Assembly (NCBI RefSeq): GCF_040054535.1
Contig: NC_090795.1
Location: 3,137,501 to 3,201,500 of the forward strand
DNA: 64,000 bases
Direction: 5' to 3'
Origin: Antennarius striatus
Taxonomy: Eukaryota > Chordata > Actinopteri > Lophiiformes > Antennariidae
Shown: in pieces, positions 23,860-36,250 of the stretch
How positions within the stretch are numbered: position 1 is the first letter of the stretch
How the letters are laid out: every line of letters starts with the position of its first letter
Program-made: the position numbers and the translations under genes
The notes under the pieces: model-generated
Told to the model about the DNA's origin: nothing
Database searches by the model: none
The model's input: the letters and a program-made list of their open reading frames with translations, nothing else

Positions 23860-24595
23860 TGAGAAAAAGTCCATGTAGAGTGGTTTTTGGCTGGATGTGA
23901 GCAGCAGCATCACAGGTGACAGGAATGAGCTGAGTGTATGGAGGGAGGTGGAGAAGGAGATGTCAGCGACCACTAATGTTTGCAATGTGTCATTTTCCCC
24001 TGAGGTGACAGATTGAGTTCATCGTGATGGTTGAATTGTCACACAAGTGACTTCCTGAACCCAGTCCTTGTCACTGAAATGTGACTTCTTAGCATTAGCA
24101 ATACCGTTAGACACCAAGTATTATGCTCTTATCGCGCTTGCATTTTTGATGTGGAGGCCCTCAGTAATTGCTTCTGTCCTTCTTGTTCAAGCTTTTTTCT
24201 TCTGAATAACTCCAAAGCCTTGTTGTCTTTTATTGTCGGGTCCTTGGTCTCTAAATGGTGAAGCAGTTTTGAAGGCTTCGTTGCCTCATTTTACTGTTTG
24301 TTCTCAATTTCCTCATTTTTAGGGTCCTCCCACAATACTTTTCTTTCATTTTGTTAGACATGTATTAGATATCATATTTTGATGACAAGTACTTTCTATT
24401 TGATATATCAGGTAAAAGTCTTAGTGATAGTGTTCTAGGGTTAAGTATGCTGTCTGGTAGATGCAGCTTTCTTATTCTTGGAAGTCGTGGATTCTTCTGT
24501 CTCCTCCCTGGGCCTTTTTCCTTCGACAAAGAAATTTTCCGAAGACTCCCTGGAGTCATGAATGTAATTTGAGTGCATTTCACTCGACCAAGAAC
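23860..24595. other. Non-coding stretch inside the duplicated unit
   Basis: No convincing match to PKS-B flanks and no coding sequence. It may be an insertion into the decayed copy, but I see no terminal inverted repeats or target-site duplication that would prove it. Confidence 0.4.
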
Positions 24596-24599
24596 TGCT

Positions 24600-25000
24600 T
24601 TATTAGGTTCCATTAATGACGTCAGAGATGAAATGTTGATTAAAGTAAGGCTTGTTTATCTGGCCTGACAGATATGAACTCTCAGTTGGCACCAACTCGA
24701 AGCAGACTGTATCAAGTCATAAATTACTCCCTATTTTTAGTTTATATCACAAAGAAGTTGTCAGGCTGATGCCAAAAAGGCTTCATTTTAAATTTAATTT
24801 CAGAGCACAGAATGTATCCCAACACAACAACCAATCAATAAGCATTTAGTTCTATATTAGAAGGACGTTTACTCTGTAAATAAATCAAAGATTTTATCTA
24901 TACTTGGCTGATACTTGAGTAACTCAGGTAATGACACAGATATCAGGACAAGAGATATGACATAAGTAACTGACACCTGCTGCACTCATCCTACAAACAC
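24600..25000. repeat. Segmental duplication, copy 2
   Basis: Direct copy of 21415-21880 with many substitutions and small gaps. It lies upstream of the PKS pseudogene just as copy 1 lies upstream of PKS-B. It fixes the right-hand limit of the duplicated unit at about 25.0 kb, shortly before the dehydrogenase gene. Confidence 0.85.
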
Positions 25001-25225
25001 GGGTACTCTTTCTTCCCCTTCATTCCGACTTGAAGCCGGATGTTTTCCGATGATTTCATAGTTCTCACTTGTTCATTTCACCCATATTTCAGAGTATTGA
25101 CAGCGTAACAACTCTGTACAGGTAATATCATGTCAAAAAAACTCTTTATTTGTTCACTTTTTTGTAGAAATATTGCTGCTGGTGGTAAAAAAAAACACAG
25201 TCGAACATGAAGGATCCGAGGTGTC

Positions 25226-28018
25226 TCATTCCCACGTTATTGCGAGCGTCTGACAGGTCAGTTCCCACAACTTCTGCGCCAGCTCGTCATCTTTCCCGGC
25301 TGCTGAGCAGTTTGCAGGGGCGCAGTCACTATAGGTAAACACATACAGAATAGGAAATTCATACATTTTTTTCTTTCATTCATTCAGTATGATCGCGAAT
25401 GATTTAATACACAGGTTTCTTTCATCACAGCAGCTACTTTTTCCATTCTTGGTGGCCAAATCCACCGACAGACAGGAAGTAGGAAGGCTATTTACTGTAA
25501 ATGAGGTCAAAGTTTTCCAACTCTATTAGGATCACAACAGCTGAACCTATAGGTTATTTCAGGTCATGTTTATCTAAAGTACCTCAACAGTAACATACGT
25601 TGTTGATAAGAAACCTGAGACAAGCTACACTTTACCGTCTGTATGTTAGTGTACCTGTAGTACCCCCCGCTCTCGTTGTCGAGTGACGGCTCCACTGCGC
25701 AGTAAATGTTGGTCTGCGCTCCCTGGATAGAGGACTTGGTGAAGGGAGAGACTAATTTAACGACAGCCCGCTGAGCGCCAGGCAGATGACGATACAAGTC
25801 TGTCTGGACGACCCCGGGGTGGAGGGAATACGTCGTCACGCCCGTGCCTGGAAGACGAGTCAATACTTAACACGGCTTACATGTATATCTTCCTTTTATT
25901 AAATTCGGGGTACGGTGAAGTATCCTTAATAACGCACGCACCCTCCAGTCGTTTCGCCAGAGAGCGAGTGAAGAGGACGTTTGCCAGCTTGCTCTGAGCG
26001 TAGGCTCTGTTCTTGTCGTAGCTCTTCTCGCTGTTGATGTCCTCCAGATTGATGGAGCCCCAGGAATGAGCCATGGAAGAGACGTTGACGATCCTGGCTG
26101 GTGCTGATCGCTTGATCAAGTCGATCAGCAAATATGTCAACAGGAAGTGACCTGGGGAAGAAGGAAATGATGGAAATGGGTTTTTAAATATCCCAACCTG
26201 CTAAAGGCTTTTCTATGCATAAACTAGAATTTGTAACATTTAAAACACAAGAGATCATGTCACCGTTTTCTCTTACAGCTTTAAAATGATCTGCAGTTAT
26301 TACGGTTGATGGTTGACAAAAAATAAAAACGACATTGACTGACTAAAAGTTGAATTTCTTTGCTGCTGATATTCAGGAGGAAAAGCAAATTATAAATCCA
26401 TGAAATGGGACAATTAAATTCAGATGTGATTCTTGAGGATTTATATTCTGCTAGAATTTGAACTAACTAGACCAAACTGGTTAAGAACAATTTCCAAATG
26501 AAAAACATTAAACATGTAGGAGTAGGATTGTTGTCAATTCTCTGCAATCATCAGAGATATAAAAGAAAACCTTGAAGCAACACAGTAATAACACAAGCTA
26601 TTGACTGCTGGCAGTCCAACATGACTGATAATCTGAGATAAATAAACTCATACAAGGAAGAAGAGACAAATATCTGCGGATGGTAATCTGACATTTATTC
26701 TATATTAACAGGAAATCATATTGGAAAAACAAGGCACCACTTATCAGTTTTATTTACCGAAGTGATTGATACCGATCTGCATCTCAAAGCCATCCGCAGT
26801 CTTCCCAAAAGGACAAGACATCACTCCAGCGTTGTTGATGAGGATGTTGACTTTGGGCTCTCCTGCAGAAAAGAACACAAAGAAGTGAAATGGCGTCTCT
26901 ACATTCCATGCACATGTTCACATTTCTGAGCAACAACTAGTTCAACCTGAGTTGATGGCTTCGGCGAATTCTCTGATAGAGTTGGTGTCTCCCAAGTCGA
27001 GTTTCATGCACACAACATTTTGGTTGCCTGAGCTTTCAGTGACTTCTTTCATGGCTGCTTGTGCTTTCTCCATGTCTCGGCACGCCATGATGATCTTTGC
27101 CCCTGAAGTGAGAAAATAAACATCAATGAAAGAAATCAACAGGAGAAAGTTTTTGTATGAACAATTATTGTGTACATTCGCATATGCGCCAGGTTTGCAG
27201 CAATATGATTAGGGAGCGCCTCCTCCTGACAAAATGTGGTCGTTATTTCATAAAGCTAAGTTCAAATGGTGATAAATGGAAATACGGCTAATATTAAAAT
27301 AGAAAACAAAATAATCTGTCATTTTTCTATCAAGGTTTCAGCTGCATGTAATCAAACCATTTAATTTAAGACCAAAAAGGAAGCATTAAAAATGGGAATC
27401 ATGTGGAAATCAATATAAAAAAGTTATGGAAAATAAACAATCAAATGTCCACAATATGAGACTAAAGCCTTAAAGACCAAAGTTCTATTGTGGTGGTGTC
27501 AGCCTAGTAACTTTAACCTCAACCACATCTAAAAATGTGGTCAAATCTGGAACTGGCAGAACATGCAAGTCATTATGAGTCATCAGCAGTGCTGAGAGGA
27601 GGCTCTCCATGATGATCATTGACTGAACCTGCAGGGTGTTTCTGGCCACACATTAAATCACACATCACCTCTCTTTGCCAGGTCGATGGCAGTCTCTTTA
27701 CCAATCCCAGTGTTGGCACCAGTGATGATCACAGTTCTGTCATCGAGCCTTGCTGTAGACGACCAGGCAGGCCGGAAAAAATTTCTAGGATGTTGAGAAA
27801 TACATGTAATTCATGTCTGAGACAAACAAACAAACAAAACAACAACAAAAAAACTTTGTAATTCAGTAAAAATATACGCTATGTGATGCCCAATTAGGCA
27901 AATAAATTAAAAAAATCCAAGTAGCAAGTACAGTTTTTGAATATAACTCAAATTACATGATTTATATCAAAAATTTTGGGGTATCTTTAAGAATATCGTC
28001 TTACCTTATACTCTGCAT
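25226..28018 (-). CDS. RDH12-like short-chain dehydrogenase/reductase (298 aa)
   Basis: NAD(P)-dependent oxidoreductase of the classical SDR superfamily, closest in appearance to vertebrate retinol dehydrogenases 11-14, which interconvert retinol and retinal. Exons in transcript order: 28005-28018, 27669-27784, 26947-27102, 26758-26862, 25942-26151, 25655-25847, 25226-25328 (897 nt, 299 codons with stop). Motifs: cofactor loop TGANTGIG (26-33), NNAG (105-108), catalytic Ser156, Tyr181 and Lys185 (YAQSK), and HPGVVQTDL after the active site. The C-terminus LAITWE resembles the GIRWE end of human RDH12. The first coding exon is only 14 bases and gives MQSIR; an in-frame TGA lies upstream, so there is no room for the N-terminal membrane anchor seen in human RDH12. 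Substrate not determined: retinal, other aldehydes, or a lipid or polyketide ketone are all possible. Confidence 0.9.
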
Positions 28019-28280
28019 TTTTATTATTGTCGGGTGATTCACAAATTTTCACGTGACAACAACAAAACTTATAAAGAGCGTCGCTACGTGTTGAACCGTT
28101 CAACCCGGAAGTGTCAAAGAGGAGTAAGAACTGGTCTAACCCGCCTCCAATGAGGAAGTGTACTAAAGATTGATAGACCAAGATGACAGCCAATCGAATG
28201 TCGCAATTTTGTCGTGTGAGAACGCTGATTGGTTAAAATGTATGCACAGGTCCGCCTCCGTAGAAAGACGGGAAGTGATC
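28019..28280 (-). promoter_or_regulatory. Leader and promoter region of the RDH12-like gene
   Basis: Upstream of the 14-base first coding exon. It contains several CCAAT/ATTGG boxes (near 28148, 28191 and 28229) and no clear TATA box, as in a broadly expressed promoter. The transcription start is not determined. Confidence 0.4.
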
Positions 28281-29097
28281 GTTCAAATGAACAATTATTA
28301 TCGTTTAATTTGAAGAGTTAAATACAACTACATATAAAAATAGAAAATTTAAATGAATTAAAAGTTAGATTGTTATATATTTTATAGAAAAAAATGTAAG
28401 GATTTTTTCCCCCCATTCTATTCATAAAATACTAAATTCCGGTATCAGCATCACATAATAGGTAGAAAATGATAATTAAAGGTGATTAAGAATGAATAAT
28501 GAAATAATTATAATGAATATATAGATATTGTTATAAATTTATAAACTGCATTTAGGCTGATAGGTAGATTAACAGGTGTTCTTTCATTAATTCTATGACT
28601 TGTAAATTACCTACAGCACATGATGTTTAAAGACGACCTGTAATTCACAGTAGATTATTATTTCACTATGTGCTCTCTATAAAGAAAAAGCAAAAAATAA
28701 ACCGCACTAGTGAAGGAAACAAGTAATAACTCCTTGCCACCAGCAGGTGGCACTCATCGACTGCCGTGGGGAACATTTACGCACAATCCCAGTGTCGTCA
28801 TGTTTTTGGCAGCACACAGATTAACGGGTTTGTATTTGGGAAGATCTTTGTCCTTGGCTGAGTTTTATCGCACAGAGACGACTCAGCAGATTCTACAAAG
28901 TCAAAGCCACACCGTGAATGTGTGTGTGTGTCCATTCACACTCCTGACTGCGCAGCGTGGAATTTCACCTTGGACAGAAGGTCAGTGAAACAGGAAACGC
29001 AGCGCAGGTCATCAGCTCATTGTGCATAAGCACATGTTTCCTTCCCTTTTCTCTCTTACTGTTAAGGAGTGTTGGAGTGTATGAGTGTCTTATGCAT

Positions 29098-29176
<79 letters not shown>

Positions 29177-31700
29177 TGTGTCGGATCCACGCTGATTAAA
29201 AACGCAGCAATCCAATTCAAGTTTGTGCGCACTTATCCAGATTGCATCCCCAGACCCTTCATCCCCCACCCCCACCCCCTTTGACTTCCTTTTCCTTGTT
29301 TACTGAAGTGGGGGCAAGTGGGACAAGAAGTGGTTTTAAGTGGTCCTACGTCACTCACTCATATATTATATGCAGCAATAAATACATTTACATTTGACAG
29401 GTGTTTAAAAAAATGAATGAAAACTTAATTGGACATTTCATCACGTGATAATCACAACAACATATACAGTTTTCTATTCATTTATTTGCGTGTCTGAAAC
29501 CTATGCGTGTGTTTATTCTTACTGATTGGCTATTGTTTTTCATAAATGGTAAAAAAAAAACCCCCCAAAAAAACAGACATAACAGTTTACCTAAGCTATT
29601 AGAGGCGCCGCATTGGCAACTTCCCAGATGTCAAAGACAATGGAGAGGCAGGAGGATGCACTGATGGAACTACAAGAACAATCCATTAGCTATAATTACA
29701 CACTTAACTCTACTTTGGCAGATGTAGAGCAAGAGGATGAAGGTTTTTCCTCTTTTATGCAAGAGACAAAACACAAATAAACAAGTGATAATAATATGAC
29801 TAATATAAAATACGTCTGTTGATCTCAAGGATCTTTAGACGGTAATGCCTTCCAATTTTATAATGCCTCTTATGTGATTAACCTACATAATAATAATAAA
29901 GAAGAACGCTTTTATTGCATTTCAAAATAAAGGTATAGAGCACTTTATCATGAAAACATTGTTAAACAAAAAAAGATGAAGTTCCTTGAGAGGAATAATT
30001 CATTAAATACAAGTAATATGACATTATTTTTCAACAATTTATAATGAATGTCAGATTTCACAATCTCATTTTGATACAACCCCCCCCCCCCACTGTCAGA
30101 CCACCTCACAGTTAAATGCCATATATTAAGAAGTAAATAACAGTTGTTTCCTCGTCGTTAAGGAGTAAACATATGGTTTAGCTCTGAAAAGATAATATAT
30201 CTTAAAATGAGATTCTCAGCAGATCTACGCTCCACGTTTCTACATCGGCCTTGTGTGACTTAAATGTGACTGTGAAGGATCAACTGTGACGTAACGATGC
30301 ACAGAAATTAAACTTTAAGGTCTGAGATGTGAAGTAAAACAAAGACACATCAGAAAAACCCCTCCATCTGCACATTGAAGGTGGATCTAACATCCAAATG
30401 AAAAATGAAACCAATGAGAACAGAAGAGGAGGGCGACATTCTGAGAAGTCCACGTAAGCATCCGCAGCATATGATTTAGAGAATAAAAATAAACTCATTT
30501 TCTTGCCCTTTGAGATGGGTGGACAAGAAAACCTGGTAGAAGCCACACAGCTGTTTACATTACAACAATCTCCTTGAGGTCACGCCCCCTCACCGCCTCC
30601 CCCGACACACAAAGAGGCGACCAGCAGTCTGGCTTCTAACGCCAGCTCACATCTGCAGAACCCTTTATTTATCTGAAGCCGTGGGACACGATGCACATCT
30701 GAGAGCCCCCATCCTCGCCATCACCTTTACTGTACAGACAGACCCACACCGGCATGTCGCACTCCTATTCTGTTTAGTCTGGCTCTTCCACTAAACCCCC
30801 CCCAACATGCTTCTGTATTTAGTCTCCCCCCTCACTCAACCTCCCTCACCTCTTTGAGTGGTTGCATAACATAAACGGTGCTATTCATCATACGTTACAC
30901 CGATACAAATCTCCCACCCTGTAATGGCTTTTCTCCCCCAGGGATAGCAATCTACACTCTGATGATGACGCCAGCGGCCTCTTGTTTAACACCAGATGAC
31001 GAATCCCTTCATCTTAAGCAGCATAGTTTTGCTGCGGCACATTTGCAATCGTTTCTTTTCTTTCTTTTTTTTTTTGCGCTAATTTTCATTTTCTGCTGAG
31101 AAATCAGCCACACAAAAAAAAGAGAAAGAAAAATAAAGGTCATATAAAGGTACTTCTGTTTGAGGTTTGCTAGGAATGGAAAGTGTTTCCCCACTCGTTC
31201 AGCGTAGTCATTCATGCAACATTTCATGTAAAAAAAATAGTGTTACACAATTTAACCTCGTGGGCTGAACTCTGATCTTTAGTGTTGATGTACATTTATA
31301 CTATAAACTGAAACCCTTTTGTTTTTCAGGATGCTAGCATCTTAAACCTATGATTAATATGTATCTGTACTTGGTTGTTTTGTGTAATTTGTAAAAAATT
31401 TGAAAAGTTCACATTTGGGAAAAAAAAAAGTTTGTAATGAGGTCACAGTGAATAATATGTTGCCTTCAAAACTACAACTTCTTGTCACTGACGTGCAGAA
31501 ATAAATTTACCTGAGACATGTGATACTGACCCTTCATCAGGTTAGTTGTTCTTAAAAACAAGGAAGTCGTCTTCAACAGGGCGTGGCTTAACATGAGCAG
31601 CCAATCAAATTTATTAGTTTGGAACGTGATCTTTTGTCTATTTCGAAAATATGCAGGAATTCAAGTTTTTACTTTCTGCCTCTATCTCTATCTCTCTCTC
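28281..31700. other. Intergenic, no gene seen
   Basis: A/T-rich non-coding DNA. Reading frames here are short and lack similarity to any family I recognise. It includes a (GT)n run and a C run near 30080. Confidence 0.6.
29101..29170. repeat. (GT)n microsatellite
   Basis: About 35 GT units without interruption, followed by CGTGTTTGTG. Confidence 0.97.
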
Positions 31701-31709
31701 TCACACTCA

Positions 31710-31869
<160 letters not shown>

Positions 31870-32394
31870 ATCGGAACTATCAAACCAAACAAAAAAATGT
31901 AAATCAGACATTGATTTGAATCTATCCAAATCTTGATTGGTACACAAAAGATTGTGACATCACTCAGGCCCCGCCCACCTGTAACCATCAGTAGAACTAA
32001 GATTGTACAAGATTATTGTCATTTTTTTATACTTTGAAGCTGTGTATCAGCAAGAATCTAGTGAATGTAGATTATCGCTATACAGTTAGTGAGGTGACTA
32101 TTTCATTGGACGGTGATCCTCACTGCTCACTTCCTGCTTTGTCAGGTGACCTTGCAACATTGGATCTAAAAGACTGAAGACAGACATTGCTGCATATCTT
32201 CCATACAGTATTTGAGAAAATAAATACTCAAATGTGTTAAAGTTTTCTTGCGCCCCTGATGATGTGCGCTCGTCACTCCTGCAGGAGGTACCCCACATGA
32301 TTTATCAGCTTTCTGGAGACGCTCCACCCTTCATTTTCCACCTATCTTCCCCAGTTTCATGAATACCTTCCACTGCCACCGACCTCCACCGGTG

Positions 32395-32520
32395 ACAGAG
32401 GCGTCAATGCAAAGGCTCTGATTTCCTTTACATAAATTGTGAATTCGCATTTGTACAATTCTACAGCTGCTCGCCCTCGTTCTGGCTCGGTAGCAGACTC
32501 GCTCACTGAGCTCATTGTCC
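32395..32520. other. Possible conserved non-coding element
   Basis: A balanced-composition, non-repetitive block in an A/T-rich desert. It has the texture of vertebrate conserved elements (TTGTGAATTCGCATTTG and nearby). No coding frame is supported. Conservation cannot be tested here. Confidence 0.2.
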
Positions 32521-33599
32521 TCCATCTTTAATCTGCCAGCAGCGCCGCCTGCAAGTAGGTCACGGAGCATCGGCGAGGCGTTGGTATGCTTTTGTCTTCT
32601 TGTAGCTTCAGAGCCGTTTTGCAAAGGGAACTCCAATGAATATGTTACTTAATCAATATATTTCCAATAAACACAAATTTAGCATTTAAAAAAAAAAGTG
32701 TTTAAGTGTTTTAAAAAAAAGACCATTATTGCCCTAAATGTGAACCGTTTCCACGATAAACTTTTTTACTCGCAGTTATCTTCATTATTTTTTAGACTCT
32801 TTCATTGTGGGAAACCTGTCCTCTCCCTTTCACCTGTATATATGGAAACCGAGCCTGTTGCTATCTTTGCCTGTCCTTGTCTGGCGACACATTTTGTTCT
32901 CTTGTCAAACTGCATGTCACCTTTGCCAAATATTTCAGATGGGAGCAGCGGCGTCATGTTATCACTCAACCGTCACGGATCGGTGTCGATTTTATCGATA
33001 TAATTCAGTTTTATCGTTTGACCCTCCTCGTCCCTACGAGTCTTAGCTCGCGTCGCTGCCAACTTCCTCTCTCTGAAAATATATCAGTTGCTGCTTAACT
33101 AAGTCTGAACTTTGTCCCGCGCTGAGTGCCAAGTGATCAACAGTAATCCATCAACACAGCAAAAATGATCAGACTGTATAATCTGATCTCTGTGACACTA
33201 CGATGAACTTATCAGGACTTCCCAGCAGACCTCAGTCAGCTGGAGTATTTATAAGTGGGTGACATTTATTACTACAGGGTCATAAAAACAACAGCTTTAA
33301 ATGACAATTGAGGATTTCTTTAAGCACATATTGAAGCAACTTTGTCACAATTAAACCTAAAGCTTCTGGCTCTGCTGCATCTTTCAGTTTTTTGAGAAAG
33401 AATAAAATATATTTGCACAAAAAAAAAGATCTAGAAAGTCACAGCACAGGTTTTGTTTGTCAGTGAGGATTTGTGATGATTTTATGAGATAAAATATACT
33501 CAACATGAAGACTGTTTGTCATTTCCATCGTTCCCACACTATCATTTCTCAGGGTTTTGACATTTACAATAGGTCTGTGTCTTAATTTATCAGCGGGAG

Positions 33600-33840
33600 G
33601 GAAGCCAAATCCATTCATGTATTATCTATAACTGCTTGCAGAGTCGCGTGGGGGCTGAAGTCTGTGTCAGCTAACACTGGCAACTCATCACTGGGCTAAA
33701 ACATACAGTCAGGTTGGGAGTCACCAGTCCTATACATCCAGTAAAGAAAGGTTCAAAAGGTCAAGATTTAAACTCAGAACCTCCTTGCTGGTGAACAAAC
33801 GGCCCAAAACGCAACCACCTAGCCACCAGGAGGTGAAACA
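33600..33840 (+). repeat. Decayed copy of a common teleost interspersed repeat
   Basis: The order of phrases (TATCTATAACTGCTTGCAGAG, TCGCGTGGGGGCTGAAG, then ACTCAGAACCTCCTTGCTGG and CAACCACCTAGCCACCAGG) follows the widespread fish repeat that reads roughly 'ataaccgcttatcc ... gggtcgcggggg ... gaaccttcttgctg ... ccactgc'. Strongly degraded; family name not assigned. Confidence 0.5.
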
Positions 33841-34254
33841 GGAAGTTTCTTCTTCAGTAACTAACACTTAGTTTCCCTCTGAAGTTAAAAATCATCCAGA
33901 AAATTGTAGAACTGTTAGTAGGATACGTATGAAATGTTCAAATTCATTCAGTCCAAGCTTTGCACAAGCCTACAAACCTTCGCCTACTCCCTCTTAATGA
34001 CTAACTAACATTAATTACGCCACAGCACAGAAATGCGTACATCCTGTGGCCTCGGCGGCGGAAGGGGTCATTTTGCAAGAACACGAAAAAACACACAAGA
34101 TACGGAGCAGATTTGGTCCGAGGGAGGGATGTGATGGATGAGTGGGACGAAAAAAAACATCAAGAGGGGGGAGTAAATTCACCAGCAAACGACTCAGACT
34201 CCCTTACGTCTACAAATAGAGTCCAGATGATGTGTGAGGAGCCGCGGGATCGGG

Positions 34255-34745
34255 GACAGCTTTACGTAATTATCCAGAAAAAACAATCACTTCAAGGCAA
34301 TGTGCAAAATATTTTAGTGGAGATTCATTAGAGGTGGGAAATCTCCATCAGAATGCAGGGAAACTTTAGACTTGGGCTATGCAGGAGGTCCCAGTAGGCA
34401 CTGGGGGGAGGAATGATAACACGATCTGGTCAGAGTTTAAGATGAGGGTTTAGCTTTCTTTGCGTTCCTCTAGCGTGTCGTTAATGTGAGCAGCACTCAT
34501 GCAGGACATACGAGAGGAACACATGAACGTTTGCAGACCCTATACATCTGGTCTGGGGTCTGTACATTCGCTCCTGCCTGCTTAATTGCATGAATGTTGA
34601 TGACAGGGGTCAACGTGTTTCTTGGAAGCCGTTCTCAGGCTCTTTGTGAGACTTGCATTCCCAGTTACACATGAATTTCAAAGAATTTCCAGCCGGACGC
34701 AGATTTGATTGAATGTTTATTCCCTGCAGGGATTACGTTATGTAA
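34255..34745. other. Possible conserved non-coding block
   Basis: Non-coding block with clustered homeodomain-type cores (TACGTAATTATCC, GCTTAATTGCATG) and a TALE-like TGATGACAGG. It resembles vertebrate developmental enhancers. This is pattern recognition only. Confidence 0.2.
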
Positions 34746-35999
34746 GTCTTCGCATAATCCCAAATTGTTCGTACTACGCTTGAGCGTTTTTTCAGTTTTT
34801 GATTCGAAGTTCTAAGAATGCAGAAGATGAGGGACGACTACAAATGCATGGCGTTCCTCTGCGTTGCCATGCAAAGCACGTCTCCTGTGGAGCGTTGTTG
34901 CAAGGGGCTCGTTAATATTCACAGAGAAATGAGACGTCGTGTAGGAGGGGCAGAAAAATGGACTTTCAAAAGAGTCTGGAGGACGAGGTGGTGAGGGGTT
35001 CACCGGGTTTGTTTGCGCCAGGCGTTAACAAACGGGACTGAAGTCTTGGTACTTGGCACATTCTTCCATTTCGACAAAGAAAAAAACCAAAACACTATTT
35101 ATATTCCGTCCATGTCCGTTTCTGTGTTTGTCCCTGAGGGAAATTAGGTCTCAGCAAATGCTCGACACACAGCATCACCATGGAAGCCGTTGTACAAAGG
35201 CTTGGTGACCAGCTCAAGTGAAACCCTAATGGATGACCGTCTCCTCCCCAACAAATTAGATTCCTATATTTCTCCTTTCTGAAGCTTCCTTTTGGCGTTA
35301 AACTGTTTTTTTTAATAATAGAAGAGCAATATAAGAAAAATCTTATAATTGTGATGTGTGAAAATGTGCTGCATGAATGTAAAAACAAGGAAGAGACTCA
35401 GATTGATTGCAACCGTGTTTTAAGTGAAGCTGAATGAATCACTAAAACTAAAAAATATCAATAAACCGAAACTGAATTCAGTTTTCACTGAAGCACAAAA
35501 CTCGTGAAAGTGTGCTAGTATGCAAATCTCTGTACTTAATAGGGTTAGGGCTTAATAGGGTCAGAAGAAAGACCTCATAGAATAAAATAAAATAAATATT
35601 AATATGTTGTTGAACTAAAACAATAACATAGTTCATTCTTATTGAGCATTGACAATCGTGCCTCGGCTGGCATTCTCTGTCCTTCCAGGCACAATGAGGA
35701 GCCGGCTCTGATTCTGCGCCTCCTTTTGATTGGACGTACAACATCATTATTTCATGGGAGAGTTGGCACACGCATCATGAACTCTGGCTCCCAGCTGCCC
35801 CCTTGTTTAGTCACAAGAAAGTAGTTCTGCAAATACCACAAAAGTGTTGCTGTGTGCCTGTGAAGGCCTTCTAAATAGACTACGTTGGAATAAACCCTCA
35901 GCGCTGCCTTGCAGGTTGATATTTAAATCAATATTTGTTTGCAGAATATCTCCTTTTTAATTGATTTTCAACAACTGAACTACTTTAGATTAAGGTCTT

Positions 36000-36250
36000 T
36001 ACTGATTGGTGCAATCTTCCTGAAATGCTTTAATATGCTAATCCTCTTTGTCTAATTGGTAGCACTGTTTAAACCCTTTATTGCTACTTTCAGGCACCGA
36101 AAGGAGAGAAAAATACTTCAATCAGTCATATTTTTATTTCTGTTACAAACTTAGATTTCCCACAATGCAACTTGTCTCCAGACATTTAGGCCATTTAGTC
36201 ACATTCCCAGCGTGTCACATTCTGTAGATTAGCACACACGGGTCGTACAT
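36000..36250. other. Possible enhancer-like block with POU and SOX-type sites
   Basis: Contains ATATGCTAATCC, an octamer-like POU site, six bases from TCTTTGTC, a SOX-like site, and then TAATTGG. Non-coding. Function not shown. Confidence 0.2.

Noticed and set aside
23860-24595. DNA transposon insertion
   Set aside because: No terminal inverted repeats, target-site duplication or transposase fragment could be identified by eye.
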